From NCBI GenBank assembly GCA_944383825.1, contig CALWRA010000005.1, positions 1-64,000 of the forward strand: DNA of 64,000 nt, read 5' to 3'. The notes under the pieces were generated by a model. That model searched no databases. It was not told where the DNA came from and saw only the letters and a list, made by a program, of their open reading frames with translations. The translations under genes and the position numbers were made by a program. Below are positions 25,932-35,383 of this stretch, piece after piece. Source of the DNA: an uncultured Acetatifactor sp. (GTDB lineage Bacteria > Bacillota > Clostridia > Lachnospirales > Lachnospiraceae). Within the stretch, counting starts at the first letter, position 1; each line of letters starts with the position of its first letter.

Positions 25932-26780
25932 ATGATTCATACTGTTTATGAACTACACGAGGAAGGATCTTTGCCGGGAGCGCGACTGATTACTTATATT
26001 CAGGATGCTTCCGACTCTATGGCGATTGGAAAAAGGCCTCTTGTACTGGTCTGCCCGGGAGGCGGATATGCCAGAACCTCAGACAGAGAGGGGGAGCCTG
26101 TTGCGTTAAAATTTTTGGCAATGGGCTATCATGCCGCTGTATTGAGATATTCCTGTGCACCTGCGCGGTTTCCCACATCACTTCTGGAGCTGGCGGCCTC
26201 CGTGGCCTTGATCCGGAAAAATGCGGAAGAATGGAGTGTGGACTCTCAAAAAATCATTGTCCAGGGGGCTTCGGCGGGAGGACATCTGGCAGCCAGCCTG
26301 GGAATGTTTTGGGACGAGAATTTTCTTGCAGAAGGAATCGGGCTGACAGACTCAGACCATGAGCTTCTTCGCCCCAATGGAATGATCCTGTGCTATCCTG
26401 TGATCACGTCAGGAGAATTCGCTCACAGAGACTCCTTTGCGTGTTTGCTGGGAGACGGGCAGGATCAGCTTAGAGAAAAGCTTTCTCTGGAAAAAAGGGT
26501 GAACGCCAAGACACCTCCGGCGTTCATCTGGCATACCTATACCGACCAGTCTGTTCCGGTTGAAAATTCTCTGCTTCTTGTAAACGCTCTGCGCAGAGCG
26601 AATATATCTACAGAATTTCATATGTATCCTAAGGGAGAGCACGGACTGTCTCTGGCCAACCATCTGACGGAGAACAGTGATGGACAAGGTGTTCAGGAGG
26701 AATGCACTTCCTGGATAGAGCTGGCCCATACTTGGGTTAAGGGGATAACTCATGATATACTTACTGTAGAAAAGGGTTGA
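25932..26780 (+). CDS. Alpha/beta-hydrolase (BD-FAE-like esterase)
   Basis: Esterase of about 282 residues. The oxyanion-hole segment LVCPGGGYARTS and nucleophile motif GASAGG (Ser within QGASAGGHLAASLG) are typical of acetyl-xylan/feruloyl-type and carbohydrate esterases of this subfamily. The acid and His are expected in the DQSVPVENS and GEHGLS segments. ATG 25932 is preferred over 25920 because GGAGG (25922-25926) then falls 5 nt upstream. No signal peptide. It may deacetylate imported glycan fragments, but substrate is unknown. Confidence 0.85.
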   Translation: MIHTVYELHEEGSLPGARLITYIQDASDSMAIGKRPLVLVCPGGGYARTSDREGEPVALKFLAMGYHAAVLRYSCAPARFPTSLLELAASVALIRKNAEEWSVDSQKIIVQGASAGGHLAASLGMFWDENFLAEGIGLTDSDHELLRPNGMILCYPVITSGEFAHRDSFACLLGDGQDQLREKLSLEKRVNAKTPPAFIWHTYTDQSVPVENSLLLVNALRRANISTEFHMYPKGEHGLSLANHLTENSDGQGVQEECTSWIELAHTWVKGITHDILTVEKG

Positions 26781-26865
26781 GAAAGATTCAGTGGCGGACA
26801 GCGGACGGCTGAGTCTGCGCCGATTCTATTCCGGGCTGAAAAATGAGAACACAGAGGTATAGCGG

Positions 26866-27843
26866 ATGAATTATATTGTATTGGATTTGGAATGGAATCA
26901 AAGTAGTTCGGGAGAGGAAAAGCAGACGGTTCATCTGCCCTTTGAGATCATTGAAATCGGCGCCATAAAGCTAAATGATAAAAGCGTTATGATAAATCAG
27001 TTTCATGAGCTGATCAGACCCACTGTATATCGGGAAATGAATGAGATTACGGGTCAACTGCTTCACATGGAAATGCAGGAGCTGGAGAAAGGGCTGTCCT
27101 TTCCCCAGGCAGTGAAAGCCTTTCTTGAGTGGTGCGGAGAGGGAGAGTATTTGTTTTGTACCTGGGGGATGCAGGATCTTACCGAGCTGCAGCGCAATAT
27201 GGAATATTACAAAATGACGCCTTTGTCGGAGGGGCCGGTAGCCTTTCTAGACGTGCAAAAGCTGTTTGGGATTGCATATGAGGACAGAAAAACAAAGAGG
27301 TCTCTGGAATATGCCATTGATTTTCTTGGTATGGAAAAAGAGATACCCTTTCATAGAGCCTTCAGTGATGCTTATTATACTGCGAAAATATTCTCAAAGA
27401 TTCTAACGGAAAATGAGGATATTGTTAAAAACGTATCCTACGATGTATTTCATCCTCCTAAAACCAGGAAGGAGGAAGTAAAAGCACAATTTGATACCTA
27501 TATGAAATATATTTCCCGACAGTTCGGCGATAAAGCGGAGGCCATGGCCGACCGGGAGGTGATTTCCAGCAAATGTTACCTCTGCCACAGAAATCTGCGG
27601 AAAAAAATAAAGTGGTTTACCGCAAACGGAAGACATTATTATTGTGTTGCCTACTGCGAAAAACATGGGTATTTAAAAGGGAAAATCAGAGTCAGGAGAA
27701 CGGATGGAGGAAAGTTTTACGTTGTCAAGACCACAAAATTTATTACTGAGGAGGAGGCGGATGCGATTGCTCTGCGCCGGGAACATTCAAGGGAGCTGAG
27801 AAAAAGGCATAAGAAGAAGAATCAGGCTGAGAACCATGGGTGA
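26866..27843 (+). CDS. DEDDh 3'-5' exonuclease family protein
   Basis: 325 residues. The exonuclease domain (1-175) has Exo I VLDLEWNQ, Exo II around FCTWGMQDLTELQ and Exo III HRAFSDAYYTAKI, the DEDDh arrangement of the RNase T/KapD/DnaQ superfamily. The C-terminal 130 residues contain paired cysteines (CYLCHRNLRKKIKWFTANGRHYYCVAYCEKHG) that could bind zinc, then a basic tail. The C-terminal domain may bind nucleic acid. Convergent with the carboxypeptidase gene downstream. Confidence 0.82.
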   Translation: MNYIVLDLEWNQSSSGEEKQTVHLPFEIIEIGAIKLNDKSVMINQFHELIRPTVYREMNEITGQLLHMEMQELEKGLSFPQAVKAFLEWCGEGEYLFCTWGMQDLTELQRNMEYYKMTPLSEGPVAFLDVQKLFGIAYEDRKTKRSLEYAIDFLGMEKEIPFHRAFSDAYYTAKIFSKILTENEDIVKNVSYDVFHPPKTRKEEVKAQFDTYMKYISRQFGDKAEAMADREVISSKCYLCHRNLRKKIKWFTANGRHYYCVAYCEKHGYLKGKIRVRRTDGGKFYVVKTTKFITEEEADAIALRREHSRELRKRHKKKNQAENHG

Positions 27844-27896
27844 ATGCACATTGTGCTGATGCCAGGACAGAAGAATACCTTTCAGGGATTGCGGCC

Positions 27897-29477
27897 TTAG
27901 TCGTAATCCCTGTACTTTGTGAAAATATTTTTCCTGCGTCGGCGTTTAGCCCGGCGGATCTGAGTCTGTCGCTTTCTGCGGAGAGTAGCGTTTACGGTCT
28001 GCTTACGTCCTGGGCGTCTGCGCCGGCGCAGCAGCCAGGAAAAACGATTGCTTCGCCCGGAAAACTGATGCGTCTTCACGAAAATTCCCAGGCCTATTAT
28101 AAAAATCAAAACTGCAGCAATACCCAGTATCCAGAGAGAAACCTTGACCACATTGACAAAAATCACAGAGGAGCCCTGAGAAGCATCCTCGCCTTCGTCT
28201 GTCTGGGAATCATTATCAAAGGAGTACACAGAGGTCTGGTCTGAAACGAAATCCAGAGAAGCGGAGCCGATAAATACATCGTGATAGGTATAGGTGATAA
28301 GCGCCGCCTGATCCTCGCTCTCTGTATCATACGAAATGGTGGAAACAGTGTCCTCAAAATCCGCTGTTTTGGGAAGAACGATATAGTCGTCCTTATTCAA
28401 AGAAAGCAGAGGCTTGGAGCTGCCGAAAATATCATTTTCGCTGTAAAAAAATCCGGCATCTTCGATGTTGTATTTTGTTTCCGTCTGTGAAATATTTACC
28501 TTCTCAAAATTACTGAAGCCATATTCAAACAGGGATATGGTGTCTTCATACTGAAGAGGGCTTTCATCCTTTAAAACCACGCAGATCAAGCGCATTCCAT
28601 CCTTTTCCGCACAGGTGACCAGGCAGCTTCTTGCTACAGAGGTATAGCCGGTCTTTACACCTACCAGATATTCGTAGGCATACTCTCCTCCTGGTAGCAT
28701 TTCATTGGAGTTTGACTCCACAATATTGTCAGGCTGCTTGTCCGAGGGGGGAATGCGCAGCATGGTGGTGGTGGAAATATTACAGAGCATTTCGTTGGCA
28801 AAAAAAGCTCTGCCAATCTGCGCCAGATCATATGCGCTGGTGTAATGATTTTCGTCGGGCAGACCATTTGGGTTGACAAAATTGGAATCCACACAGCCAA
28901 GCTCTGCGGCCCTCTGATTCATCTTTTCCGCAAAAGCTTCGATGGAACCGCCGATGTGTTCCGCCACGGCATTGGAAACCTCGTTGGCGGAGCGGATGAG
29001 AATAGCGTTGAGGCACTGTTCCATTGTGAGTTCCTCACCCTCGTCTATGGCTATATGGTTGCTGCTCCGGTCAATGCTGAAGACGGCATTGTGGGAGAAG
29101 GTTACTATTTCATCCAAACTGCATTCTTCCGCAGCGATAAGGGTTGTCAGAATCTTGGTGGTGCTGGCAGGGTATTCCCGCTGGTGTATATTTTTGGCAT
29201 AAAGAATGGCGCCTGTACCCGCATCTATCAGGATAGCGGCCTCAGCGCTTACGGCAGGCCCCGTCGGCCAGTTTTCCACAAGATTGGACTGAATCTCCAT
29301 TGCCCTCTGGGCTGCAATGCGGGCCTCAATTTCATTTTCCGCTGCCCAGACGGAAATTCCCTGGGAGAAACACAGGGATAAAATGAACAGAAATAAAACT
29401 GTCAGTTTGATAGATTTATGAAATAAACGTGATATTATAGTTTTTGACAGCGTATTTTCTGAAAAGTCTTTTTGCAT
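27897..29477 (-). CDS. D-alanyl-D-alanine carboxypeptidase (PBP5/DacF-type) with basic tail
   Basis: Low-molecular-weight penicillin-binding protein trimming peptidoglycan pentapeptides, about 526 residues. It has an N-terminal signal segment (LTVLFLFILSLCFSQGISVWA) and peptidase S11 motifs STTK, SAN (IRSANEVSN) and KTG (VGVKTGYTS). It lacks an obvious amphipathic anchor and instead has a true C-terminal TM helix (VSLWILGIAAVLIFIIGLGIFV), then a cytoplasmic tail of about 55 residues very rich in Arg/Lys. ATG 29477 is preferred to 29501 because GAAGGA lies 8 nt upstream and overlaps the earlier start. The basic tail is unusual for the family. Confidence 0.9.
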   Translation of the reverse strand: MQKDFSENTLSKTIISRLFHKSIKLTVLFLFILSLCFSQGISVWAAENEIEARIAAQRAMEIQSNLVENWPTGPAVSAEAAILIDAGTGAILYAKNIHQREYPASTTKILTTLIAAEECSLDEIVTFSHNAVFSIDRSSNHIAIDEGEELTMEQCLNAILIRSANEVSNAVAEHIGGSIEAFAEKMNQRAAELGCVDSNFVNPNGLPDENHYTSAYDLAQIGRAFFANEMLCNISTTTMLRIPPSDKQPDNIVESNSNEMLPGGEYAYEYLVGVKTGYTSVARSCLVTCAEKDGMRLICVVLKDESPLQYEDTISLFEYGFSNFEKVNISQTETKYNIEDAGFFYSENDIFGSSKPLLSLNKDDYIVLPKTADFEDTVSTISYDTESEDQAALITYTYHDVFIGSASLDFVSDQTSVYSFDNDSQTDEGEDASQGSSVIFVNVVKVSLWILGIAAVLIFIIGLGIFVKTHQFSGRSNRFSWLLRRRRRPGRKQTVNATLRRKRQTQIRRAKRRRRKNIFTKYRDYD

Positions 29478-29638
29478 GGCGTGAATCCTTCTTGTAAACA
29501 AAAAAATAGGGCGTTGAAGCGTCTGCTAATTATCATACACCATTTTAAAGGAAAACCATAGTAAAAAAGTGTATGGAAATATCGTACATAATTGACAATA
29601 TCTTCCGGATAAAGTAAATTGTTTATGGAGGAGATCAT

Positions 29639-30283
29639 ATGAGACTACGCAACATTACCGGTTCCCGGGAGATGATTGCCCAAAGCCCCTATGTGGTGAA
29701 GGAGGCAGTGCTGGAGCAATGTCCGGGAACATGGCATGAGCTGTTTGGAAATACTCATCCTATTTATATTGAAATAGGTATGGGAAAGGGCAGATTTATT
29801 CATACTATGGCTAAGGAGCATCCTGACATTAATTATGTAGGGATAGAAAAATATTCCAGCGTTCTGCTGCGGGCCATTCAGAAAATGGAAATGGAAGAGC
29901 TTCCGAATTTGAAATTTATCCGCATGGATGCGGAGGATATTACCAAAGTCTTTGGTGCGGACGAGGTGGACAGGATCTACTTGAATTTTTCCGATCCATG
30001 GCCTAAGGATCGTCATGCCAAGCGGCGTCTGCCTTCCAGAGAATTTCTGGCGCGCTATGACTTGATTTTAAAGAAGGAAGGCTGCCTGGAATTTAAAACG
30101 GACAACAGGGAGCTGTTCGACTTTGCAATGGAGGAACTGGAGCCTGCGGGGTGGAGAGCGGAAGCCGTTACCTACGATCTGCATCGGGATCATGCTCTGA
30201 TGCAGGGAAATGTCATGACAGAGTATGAAGAAAAATTCTCTGCCCAGGGTAATCCGATCTGCAAATATATCATATCCAGATAA
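29639..30283 (+). CDS. trmB: tRNA (guanine-N7-)-methyltransferase
   Basis: SAM-dependent methyltransferase of 214 residues making m7G46 in tRNA. The SAM-binding motif IEIGMGKGRFI, then YVGIEKYSSVLLRA and the family signature LNFSDPWPKDRHAKRRLPSREFL are all present. Length is normal. GGAGGAG precedes the ATG. It appears to be monocistronic or co-transcribed with the thioredoxin gene 163 bp downstream. Confidence 0.96.
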   Translation: MRLRNITGSREMIAQSPYVVKEAVLEQCPGTWHELFGNTHPIYIEIGMGKGRFIHTMAKEHPDINYVGIEKYSSVLLRAIQKMEMEELPNLKFIRMDAEDITKVFGADEVDRIYLNFSDPWPKDRHAKRRLPSREFLARYDLILKKEGCLEFKTDNRELFDFAMEELEPAGWRAEAVTYDLHRDHALMQGNVMTEYEEKFSAQGNPICKYIISR

Positions 30284-30446
30284 TATATTTCAATGTATTC
30301 CGGACAAGCTGGAAGCTGAGCCTGCTCCTGCGCCGTGCATGCAGGCATCAGAAAAAGAGAATCAATGTCTCCTATCATTATTTGATGTTATGATCCCGAA
30401 ATATTATAAACATTCAATTATTGAGACGGCGCAGAATGGAGGAAAA

Positions 30447-30764
30447 ATGGAACATATATTTACAACGGCAAATTTTGAGGAAGAGGTATTAAAATCAGAT
30501 CTGCCGGTTTTGGTAGATTTTTATGCGGACTGGTGCAATCCCTGCAAAATGATGGCGCCTGTGGTGGAATCCCTTGCAGAGGAGCTTGCGGGCAAATGTA
30601 AAGTGGGGAAATGCAACATAGACGAAAACCTCCCTGTGGCGCAAAAATACCGCGTGGCAAGCATTCCTACTTTTATAGTATTTAAAAAGGGCGAGCCCGC
30701 AGCTACCTTTATGGGGGCTATGCCGGCTCAGACACTTCGCAGCCAAGTGGAGAAGGCGCTGTAA
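30447..30764 (+). CDS. Thioredoxin with CNPC active site
   Basis: 105-residue thioredoxin-fold protein. The active site is W29-C30-N-P-C33 rather than the canonical WCGPC, followed by the cis-Pro segment VASIPTFIVFKKG. ATG 30447 is set by GGAGG at 30438-30442; an upstream in-frame extension to 30225 is not coding. It precedes the YitT-family gene by 21 bp. Gly-to-Asn between the cysteines could shift redox potential. Confidence 0.9.
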   Translation: MEHIFTTANFEEEVLKSDLPVLVDFYADWCNPCKMMAPVVESLAEELAGKCKVGKCNIDENLPVAQKYRVASIPTFIVFKKGEPAATFMGAMPAQTLRSQVEKAL

Positions 30765-30785
30765 CAGGAAACAGAGGGGGCGGCC

Positions 30786-31694
30786 ATGAAGGAAAACGCA
30801 AACACGACAAAAAGTAGCACAGATTCCACTTTTGCGCTGCAGGAAGGCCGGAGATTTTTGGGCAGCCTTTTGGGCGCGTTTCTCTATGCGGCGGGCATCA
30901 ACCTGTTTGTGGTGCCCGCCGGCTTGTATTCCGGGGGCGTTATGGGCATCTGCCAGGTGATTCGTACTCTGCTGCTGGAATATCTGAATCTGTCCTTCGG
31001 CAGTGTGGACATTGCAGGTATTATATACTATCTCATCAATATTCCAATATTTATGCTTGCATATACCCGCATAGGAAAAAGATTCTTTTTCAAGACACTT
31101 GCCGCGGTCACAGCGGTTACCGTGCTTTTATCCCTGATACCAACCAGGATCATTGTGGAGGATCAAATGGCCGGATGCGTGGTGGGGGGGCTTGTCTCCG
31201 GCGCGGGAGTGGGGATACTTCTGCGCATGGGCTCCTCAGGAGGCGGAATGGATGTAATCGGTGTGCTGCTTGCCAGGTGGAAGCGGGACTTCAGCGTGGG
31301 AAAAATTAATCTTCTGGTGAACCTTGGGCTGTACGCTGCCTGCCTGTTTTTATTCGATGTGGAGATTGTGGTTTATTCTGTTATTTTTGCGGCTGTATAT
31401 TCCGTCGCCATGGATAAGGTGCACACACAGAATATTAATGTGGAGGTAAATGTGATTACGAAAGCGGATACGGCAGCTTTGGAGGAGGAAGTGTTTCAAG
31501 AGCTGGGAAGGGGCATTACCAAATGGGCGGCCCAGGGGGCTTATACCCGGGAGAAGTCCGGAATATTGTACATTCTCCTGTCAAAGTATGAGGTAAACAG
31601 GCTGAAGACCATTATTCACCGCCACGATCCCCAAGCCTTTATCGTGGTAAACGAGGGTGTCAGTGTGGATGGAAACTATTTGAAAAAACTTTAG
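30786..31694 (+). CDS. YitT-family membrane protein (DUF161/DUF2179)
   Basis: 302 residues. An N-terminal set of five or so TM helices (about residues 25-205) has the family patterns NLFVVPAGLYSGGVMGICQ and GSSGGGMDVIGVLLAR. A C-terminal DUF2179 cytoplasmic domain follows (INVEVNVITK ... GITKWAAQGAYTREKSGILYILLSKYE). Widespread in Firmicutes, transport or sensing function unproven. Followed by a strong terminator. Confidence 0.92.
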   Translation: MKENANTTKSSTDSTFALQEGRRFLGSLLGAFLYAAGINLFVVPAGLYSGGVMGICQVIRTLLLEYLNLSFGSVDIAGIIYYLINIPIFMLAYTRIGKRFFFKTLAAVTAVTVLLSLIPTRIIVEDQMAGCVVGGLVSGAGVGILLRMGSSGGGMDVIGVLLARWKRDFSVGKINLLVNLGLYAACLFLFDVEIVVYSVIFAAVYSVAMDKVHTQNINVEVNVITKADTAALEEEVFQELGRGITKWAAQGAYTREKSGILYILLSKYEVNRLKTIIHRHDPQAFIVVNEGVSVDGNYLKKL

Positions 31695-31716
31695 AATAAA
31701 AGAACCACTTTAATGA

Positions 31717-31762
31717 AAAGGGGCCAATCCATCCGTGCCGGATGTGATTTGGCCCTTTGCTG
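31717..31762 (+). terminator. Terminator between YitT-family gene and pyrG
   Basis: AAAGGGGCCAA pairs with TTGGCCCTTT around an inner ATCC/GGAT stem, followed by a T-containing run. It sits between convergent genes and could serve both. Confidence 0.7.
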
Positions 31763-31834
31763 TTTTAAGGTTTTTGAATAGGACTTTTTTAAGGCAGGAA
31801 AGGCTGGGAAAGTGGTGTATGGCTTATTCCTTTT

Positions 31835-33475
31835 TCATTTGGATAGGGATGCTGGGTTATAATCCGCCTTATGCCGATGATCCTTTAGGGCTGCGGCGAT
31901 AAAGCCCTTAAATAGCGGATGAGGTCTGTTGGGGCGGGATTTCAGCTCCGGGTGTCCCTGGGTGGCCACAAAGAAGGGGTGCTCAGAAAGCTCGCACATT
32001 TCCACAATGCGCCCGTCGGGAGAAGTGCCGGAAAGGTGCATACCGTGGGCTGCAAGTACGTTTCGATAATCATTGTTTACCTCATAGCGATGACGGTGCC
32101 TCTCATAAATGGTCTCTTCTCCGTATAATTCATAGGCCCTGGAAGTCTTGTCCAGAACGCAGGGGTAGGAGCCCAGCCTTAGGGTGCCGCCAATATCTTC
32201 CACGCCGTTCTGATCGGGCATAAGGGCAATTACCGGATGGGTGGTGGCGGGATTCAGCTCCACACTGTGAGCGTCGGAATATCCTATAACATTGCGGGCA
32301 TATTCCACGATTGTGAGCTGCATACCGAGACACAGTCCCAGAAAAGGCTTGCTGTGAGTTCTGGCATACTGGATAGCAAGGATTTTACCCTCAATGCCCC
32401 GGGAACCAAAGCCGCCGGGAACAAGAACACCGCTGCAGTCTTCCAGCAGTTCTTCCACATTGTCGGCGGTGAGGGCTTCTGAGTCGATCCATTTGATGAT
32501 AACAGTGGCATGATTTGTGATTCCTCCGTGTTTTAATGCCTCTACAACGCTGATGTAGGCGTCGTGCAGAGAGACGTATTTCCCAACCAAAGCCACCGTT
32601 ACTTCTTCTGTGGGATGCTTCAGATCATTCACCATGGCGATCCAGTCTTCCAAATCCGGCTCGGGACATTCCAGATGAAGACATTCGCAGGCCACCTGAG
32701 CCAGACGCTCTTTTTCCATGGCGAGCGGAGCCTCATATAAATATTCCACGTCAAGATTCTGAAGAACCCGGCTGCTGGATACATTGCAGAACAGAGCTAT
32801 TTTATCCTTGATTCCCCGGTCAAGAGGGCGCTCGCTGCGGCACACGATGATGTCGGGCTGGATACCCATTCCCTGTAAATCTTTTACGCTGGCCTGGGTG
32901 GGCTTTGTCTTGAGCTCCTGGGAGCATCGAAGATAGGGAATTAGTGTTACATGGATGAGTATGGCGTTTTCATGGCCTACTTCATGCTGAAATTGACGGA
33001 TGGATTCCAAAAAGGGCTGGCTCTCAATATCTCCCACGGTGCCGCCCACTTCAATAATGGCAATGCGGGTGCCGGAGTCTGTAAAGTTTCGGTAAAAGCG
33101 GCCTTTGATTTCATTGGTGATATGAGGGATCACCTGCACGGTGCCGCCGCCGTAATCCCCTCTGCGCTCCTTCTGAAGAACGGACCAGTAAACCTTGCCG
33201 GTGGTTACATTGGAGTTTTTATCCAGATTTTCGTCGATAAATCTTTCATAATGTCCCAGATCAAGATCGGTCTCCGCCCCGTCGTCGGTGACAAACACCT
33301 CTCCGTGCTGAATGGGATTCATGGTGCCCGGATCGATATTGATATAGGGGTCGAATTTCTGCATGGTTACCTTATATCCCCGAGCCTTGAGAAGCCTTCC
33401 CAGGGATGCGGCGGTGATTCCCTTTCCCAGTCCGGAGACAACGCCTCCTGTTACAAATACATATTTTACTGACAT
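31835..33475 (-). CDS. pyrG: CTP synthase
   Basis: 546-residue glutamine-hydrolysing CTP synthase converting UTP to CTP. N-terminal synthetase domain: [27 protein letters not shown], then [33 protein letters not shown]-terminal class I glutamine amidotransferase domain has the nucleophile in [10 protein letters not shown] and the His/Glu in [15 protein letters not shown]. Length and all signatures are normal. Single gene on the minus strand. Confidence 0.97.
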   Translation of the reverse strand: MSVKYVFVTGGVVSGLGKGITAASLGRLLKARGYKVTMQKFDPYINIDPGTMNPIQHGEVFVTDDGAETDLDLGHYERFIDENLDKNSNVTTGKVYWSVLQKERRGDYGGGTVQVIPHITNEIKGRFYRNFTDSGTRIAIIEVGGTVGDIESQPFLESIRQFQHEVGHENAILIHVTLIPYLRCSQELKTKPTQASVKDLQGMGIQPDIIVCRSERPLDRGIKDKIALFCNVSSSRVLQNLDVEYLYEAPLAMEKERLAQVACECLHLECPEPDLEDWIAMVNDLKHPTEEVTVALVGKYVSLHDAYISVVEALKHGGITNHATVIIKWIDSEALTADNVEELLEDCSGVLVPGGFGSRGIEGKILAIQYARTHSKPFLGLCLGMQLTIVEYARNVIGYSDAHSVELNPATTHPVIALMPDQNGVEDIGGTLRLGSYPCVLDKTSRAYELYGEETIYERHRHRYEVNNDYRNVLAAHGMHLSGTSPDGRIVEMCELSEHPFFVATQGHPELKSRPNRPHPLFKGFIAAALKDHRHKADYNPASLSK

Positions 33476-33616
33476 AGTGCTACCTCCTGTAAATCATAGT
33501 TATGTGTATTCACGGTTTCCCGGACGCTTATGCCGCCTTGCCCGTCCAATGGCCGTACACCAGCCCATGCAAGAAAGACTGACGCACAGCCGCTATTCGG
33601 GCTTTACTGAAAAAAT

Positions 33617-33645
33617 ATAAAGAGGCCCCTTGAGGAGCCTCTTTG
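33617..33645 (-). terminator. Terminator of the DUF1846 gene
   Basis: On the minus strand AAAGAGGCTCC pairs with GGGGCCTCTTT and is followed by an A/T run with six Ts. It lies just beyond the stop at 33661. Confidence 0.7.
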
Positions 33646-33660
33646 CTCAATCATTTTTCT

Positions 33661-35142
33661 TTAGTTGTGATACAGCTTTTGGGACTGGTAGTCCGGCTCA
33701 CAGGTGAGGTTGACTCCCAGCTTACGGAACACATTGGTATCAATCTGAGATAAGATCACACTGGAATGAACTTCTGAACCTTTCAGGCTTTTCAACTGTT
33801 CGATGGCCTTTTTGGCTTTGTCGTCCGAGGCGGCGCAAATGGAGAGCGCAATTAGGATTTCATCAGTGTGCAGCCTGGGATTCTTATTCCCCAGATACAT
33901 AACCTTCAGATCCTGTATTGGGCCTATGGCGGTGGGAGAAATCAACTGTACCTGATCCTCAATTCCGGCCAGGGTCTTTAGAGCATTTAAAAGCATTGCG
34001 GAGGAAGCCCCCAGAAGCTCGCTGGTCTTGCCGGTGATTATGCGTCCATCGGGAAGCTGGATGGCCGCCGCCGGTTCGCCTGTGGCCTCCGCCTTTACCT
34101 TTGCCGCGCTGATTACCGGCCTGTCCTCCACGGTGATACCGGCTTGTTTCATTAAAAGCTCGATTTTATAAATCTGCTCCTCATCTGCGGTTCCCTGCCG
34201 TTTTTGACACAGAGCGCCATAATATCTTCGGATAATCTCCTGGTTGGCGGCCTGCCTGACCGCGGTATCATCAGTAATAGCAAATCCGGCCATGTTAACG
34301 CCCATATCCGTGGGAGACTTATAGGGACATTTCCCCATGATTTTTTCAAAGGTGGCCCCGAGCACGGGGAAAATCTCCACATCACGGTTATAGTTTACGG
34401 TGGTTTCGCCGTAAGCGTCCAAATGGAAGGGATCAATCATATTGACGTCGTTCAGATCCGCTGTTGCAGCTTCATAAGCAAGATTAACGGGATGCTTCAG
34501 AGGCAGATTCCAAACGGGGAAGGTTTCATATTTGGCGTATCCGGCCTGGATCCCGCGTTTGTATTCGTGGTAAAGCTGGGAAAGGCAGGTGGCCATTTTG
34601 CCGCTGCCTGGGCCGGGGGCTGTGATTACTACCAGGGATCTGGTGGTTTCAATATACTCGTTTCTGCCGTATCCCTCGTCGCTGACAATAAAGGGAATAT
34701 TGGATGGATACCCGGCGATAGGATAATGCCGGTAAACCTTCATGCCCAGAGATTCCAGCTTTTTTTGGTAAGCAATGGCGCTGGGCTGTCCGGCAAACTG
34801 GGTCAGGCATACGCTGCCCACGTAAAGGCCGTATCCCCGGAAGGCGTCTATAAGACGAAGCACGTCCAGATCATAGGTAATTCCAAGATCAGAACGGATT
34901 TTGTTTTTCTCAATGTCCGCGGCATTAATGACAATTACAATTTCTGCCTGATCCTTCAGTTGAGCCAGCATATTGATCTTACTGTCCGGCTTGAAGCCGG
35001 GCAGCACTCTTGACGCGTGATAATCGTCAAAGAGCTTTCCTCCGAACTCCAGATAAAGCTTTCCTCCAAAGGCGGAGATGCGTTCTCTTATTTTTTCGGA
35101 CTGCATTTTCAGGTAAATGTCATTGTCAAAGCCTTTTTCCAT
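33661..35142 (-). CDS. DUF1846 family protein
   Basis: 493 residues, the full length of this Firmicutes family of unknown biochemical role. Recognisable segments are GFDNDIYLKMQSEKIRERI at the N-terminus, VITAPGPGSGKMATCLSQLYHEYKRG (glycine-rich loop, about residues 170-195), and ESLGMKVYRHYPIAGYPSNI. The loop looks like a nucleotide- or phosphate-binding site, but no reaction is known to me. Monocistronic with its own terminator. Confidence 0.9.
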   Translation of the reverse strand: MEKGFDNDIYLKMQSEKIRERISAFGGKLYLEFGGKLFDDYHASRVLPGFKPDSKINMLAQLKDQAEIVIVINAADIEKNKIRSDLGITYDLDVLRLIDAFRGYGLYVGSVCLTQFAGQPSAIAYQKKLESLGMKVYRHYPIAGYPSNIPFIVSDEGYGRNEYIETTRSLVVITAPGPGSGKMATCLSQLYHEYKRGIQAGYAKYETFPVWNLPLKHPVNLAYEAATADLNDVNMIDPFHLDAYGETTVNYNRDVEIFPVLGATFEKIMGKCPYKSPTDMGVNMAGFAITDDTAVRQAANQEIIRRYYGALCQKRQGTADEEQIYKIELLMKQAGITVEDRPVISAAKVKAEATGEPAAAIQLPDGRIITGKTSELLGASSAMLLNALKTLAGIEDQVQLISPTAIGPIQDLKVMYLGNKNPRLHTDEILIALSICAASDDKAKKAIEQLKSLKGSEVHSSVILSQIDTNVFRKLGVNLTCEPDYQSQKLYHN

Positions 35143-35268
35143 CTGGTTCTCCTATTCTATAAACATCTACCTGTTATCATACAAAAAAAATCTCTCAAAA
35201 TCAATGGAAAATCCCCCGGAATTTAAGAAAAGTTTAAGAGATATGTGTTTTTTTTCATATTTACGCTA

Positions 35269-35297
35269 TTGATTTATCCAACTGTTCTCTCTATAAT
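35269..35297 (+). promoter_or_regulatory. Promoter of ftsH
   Basis: TTGATT (35269-35274), 17-bp spacer, TATAAT (35292-35297), about 85 bp before the ftsH start. Confidence 0.75.
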
Positions 35298-35383
35298 GAA
35301 ATAAGTTCAGCATCTGAATATCGCAGAGAATCAGATTACTTTTTATCAAAGTGCATAAACTATCATCGGGAAATGGAGTTACT

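Noticed and set aside
34204..35013. 269-residue plus-strand frame opposite the DUF1846 gene
   Set aside because: Shadow frame of a conserved protein; no recognisable family.
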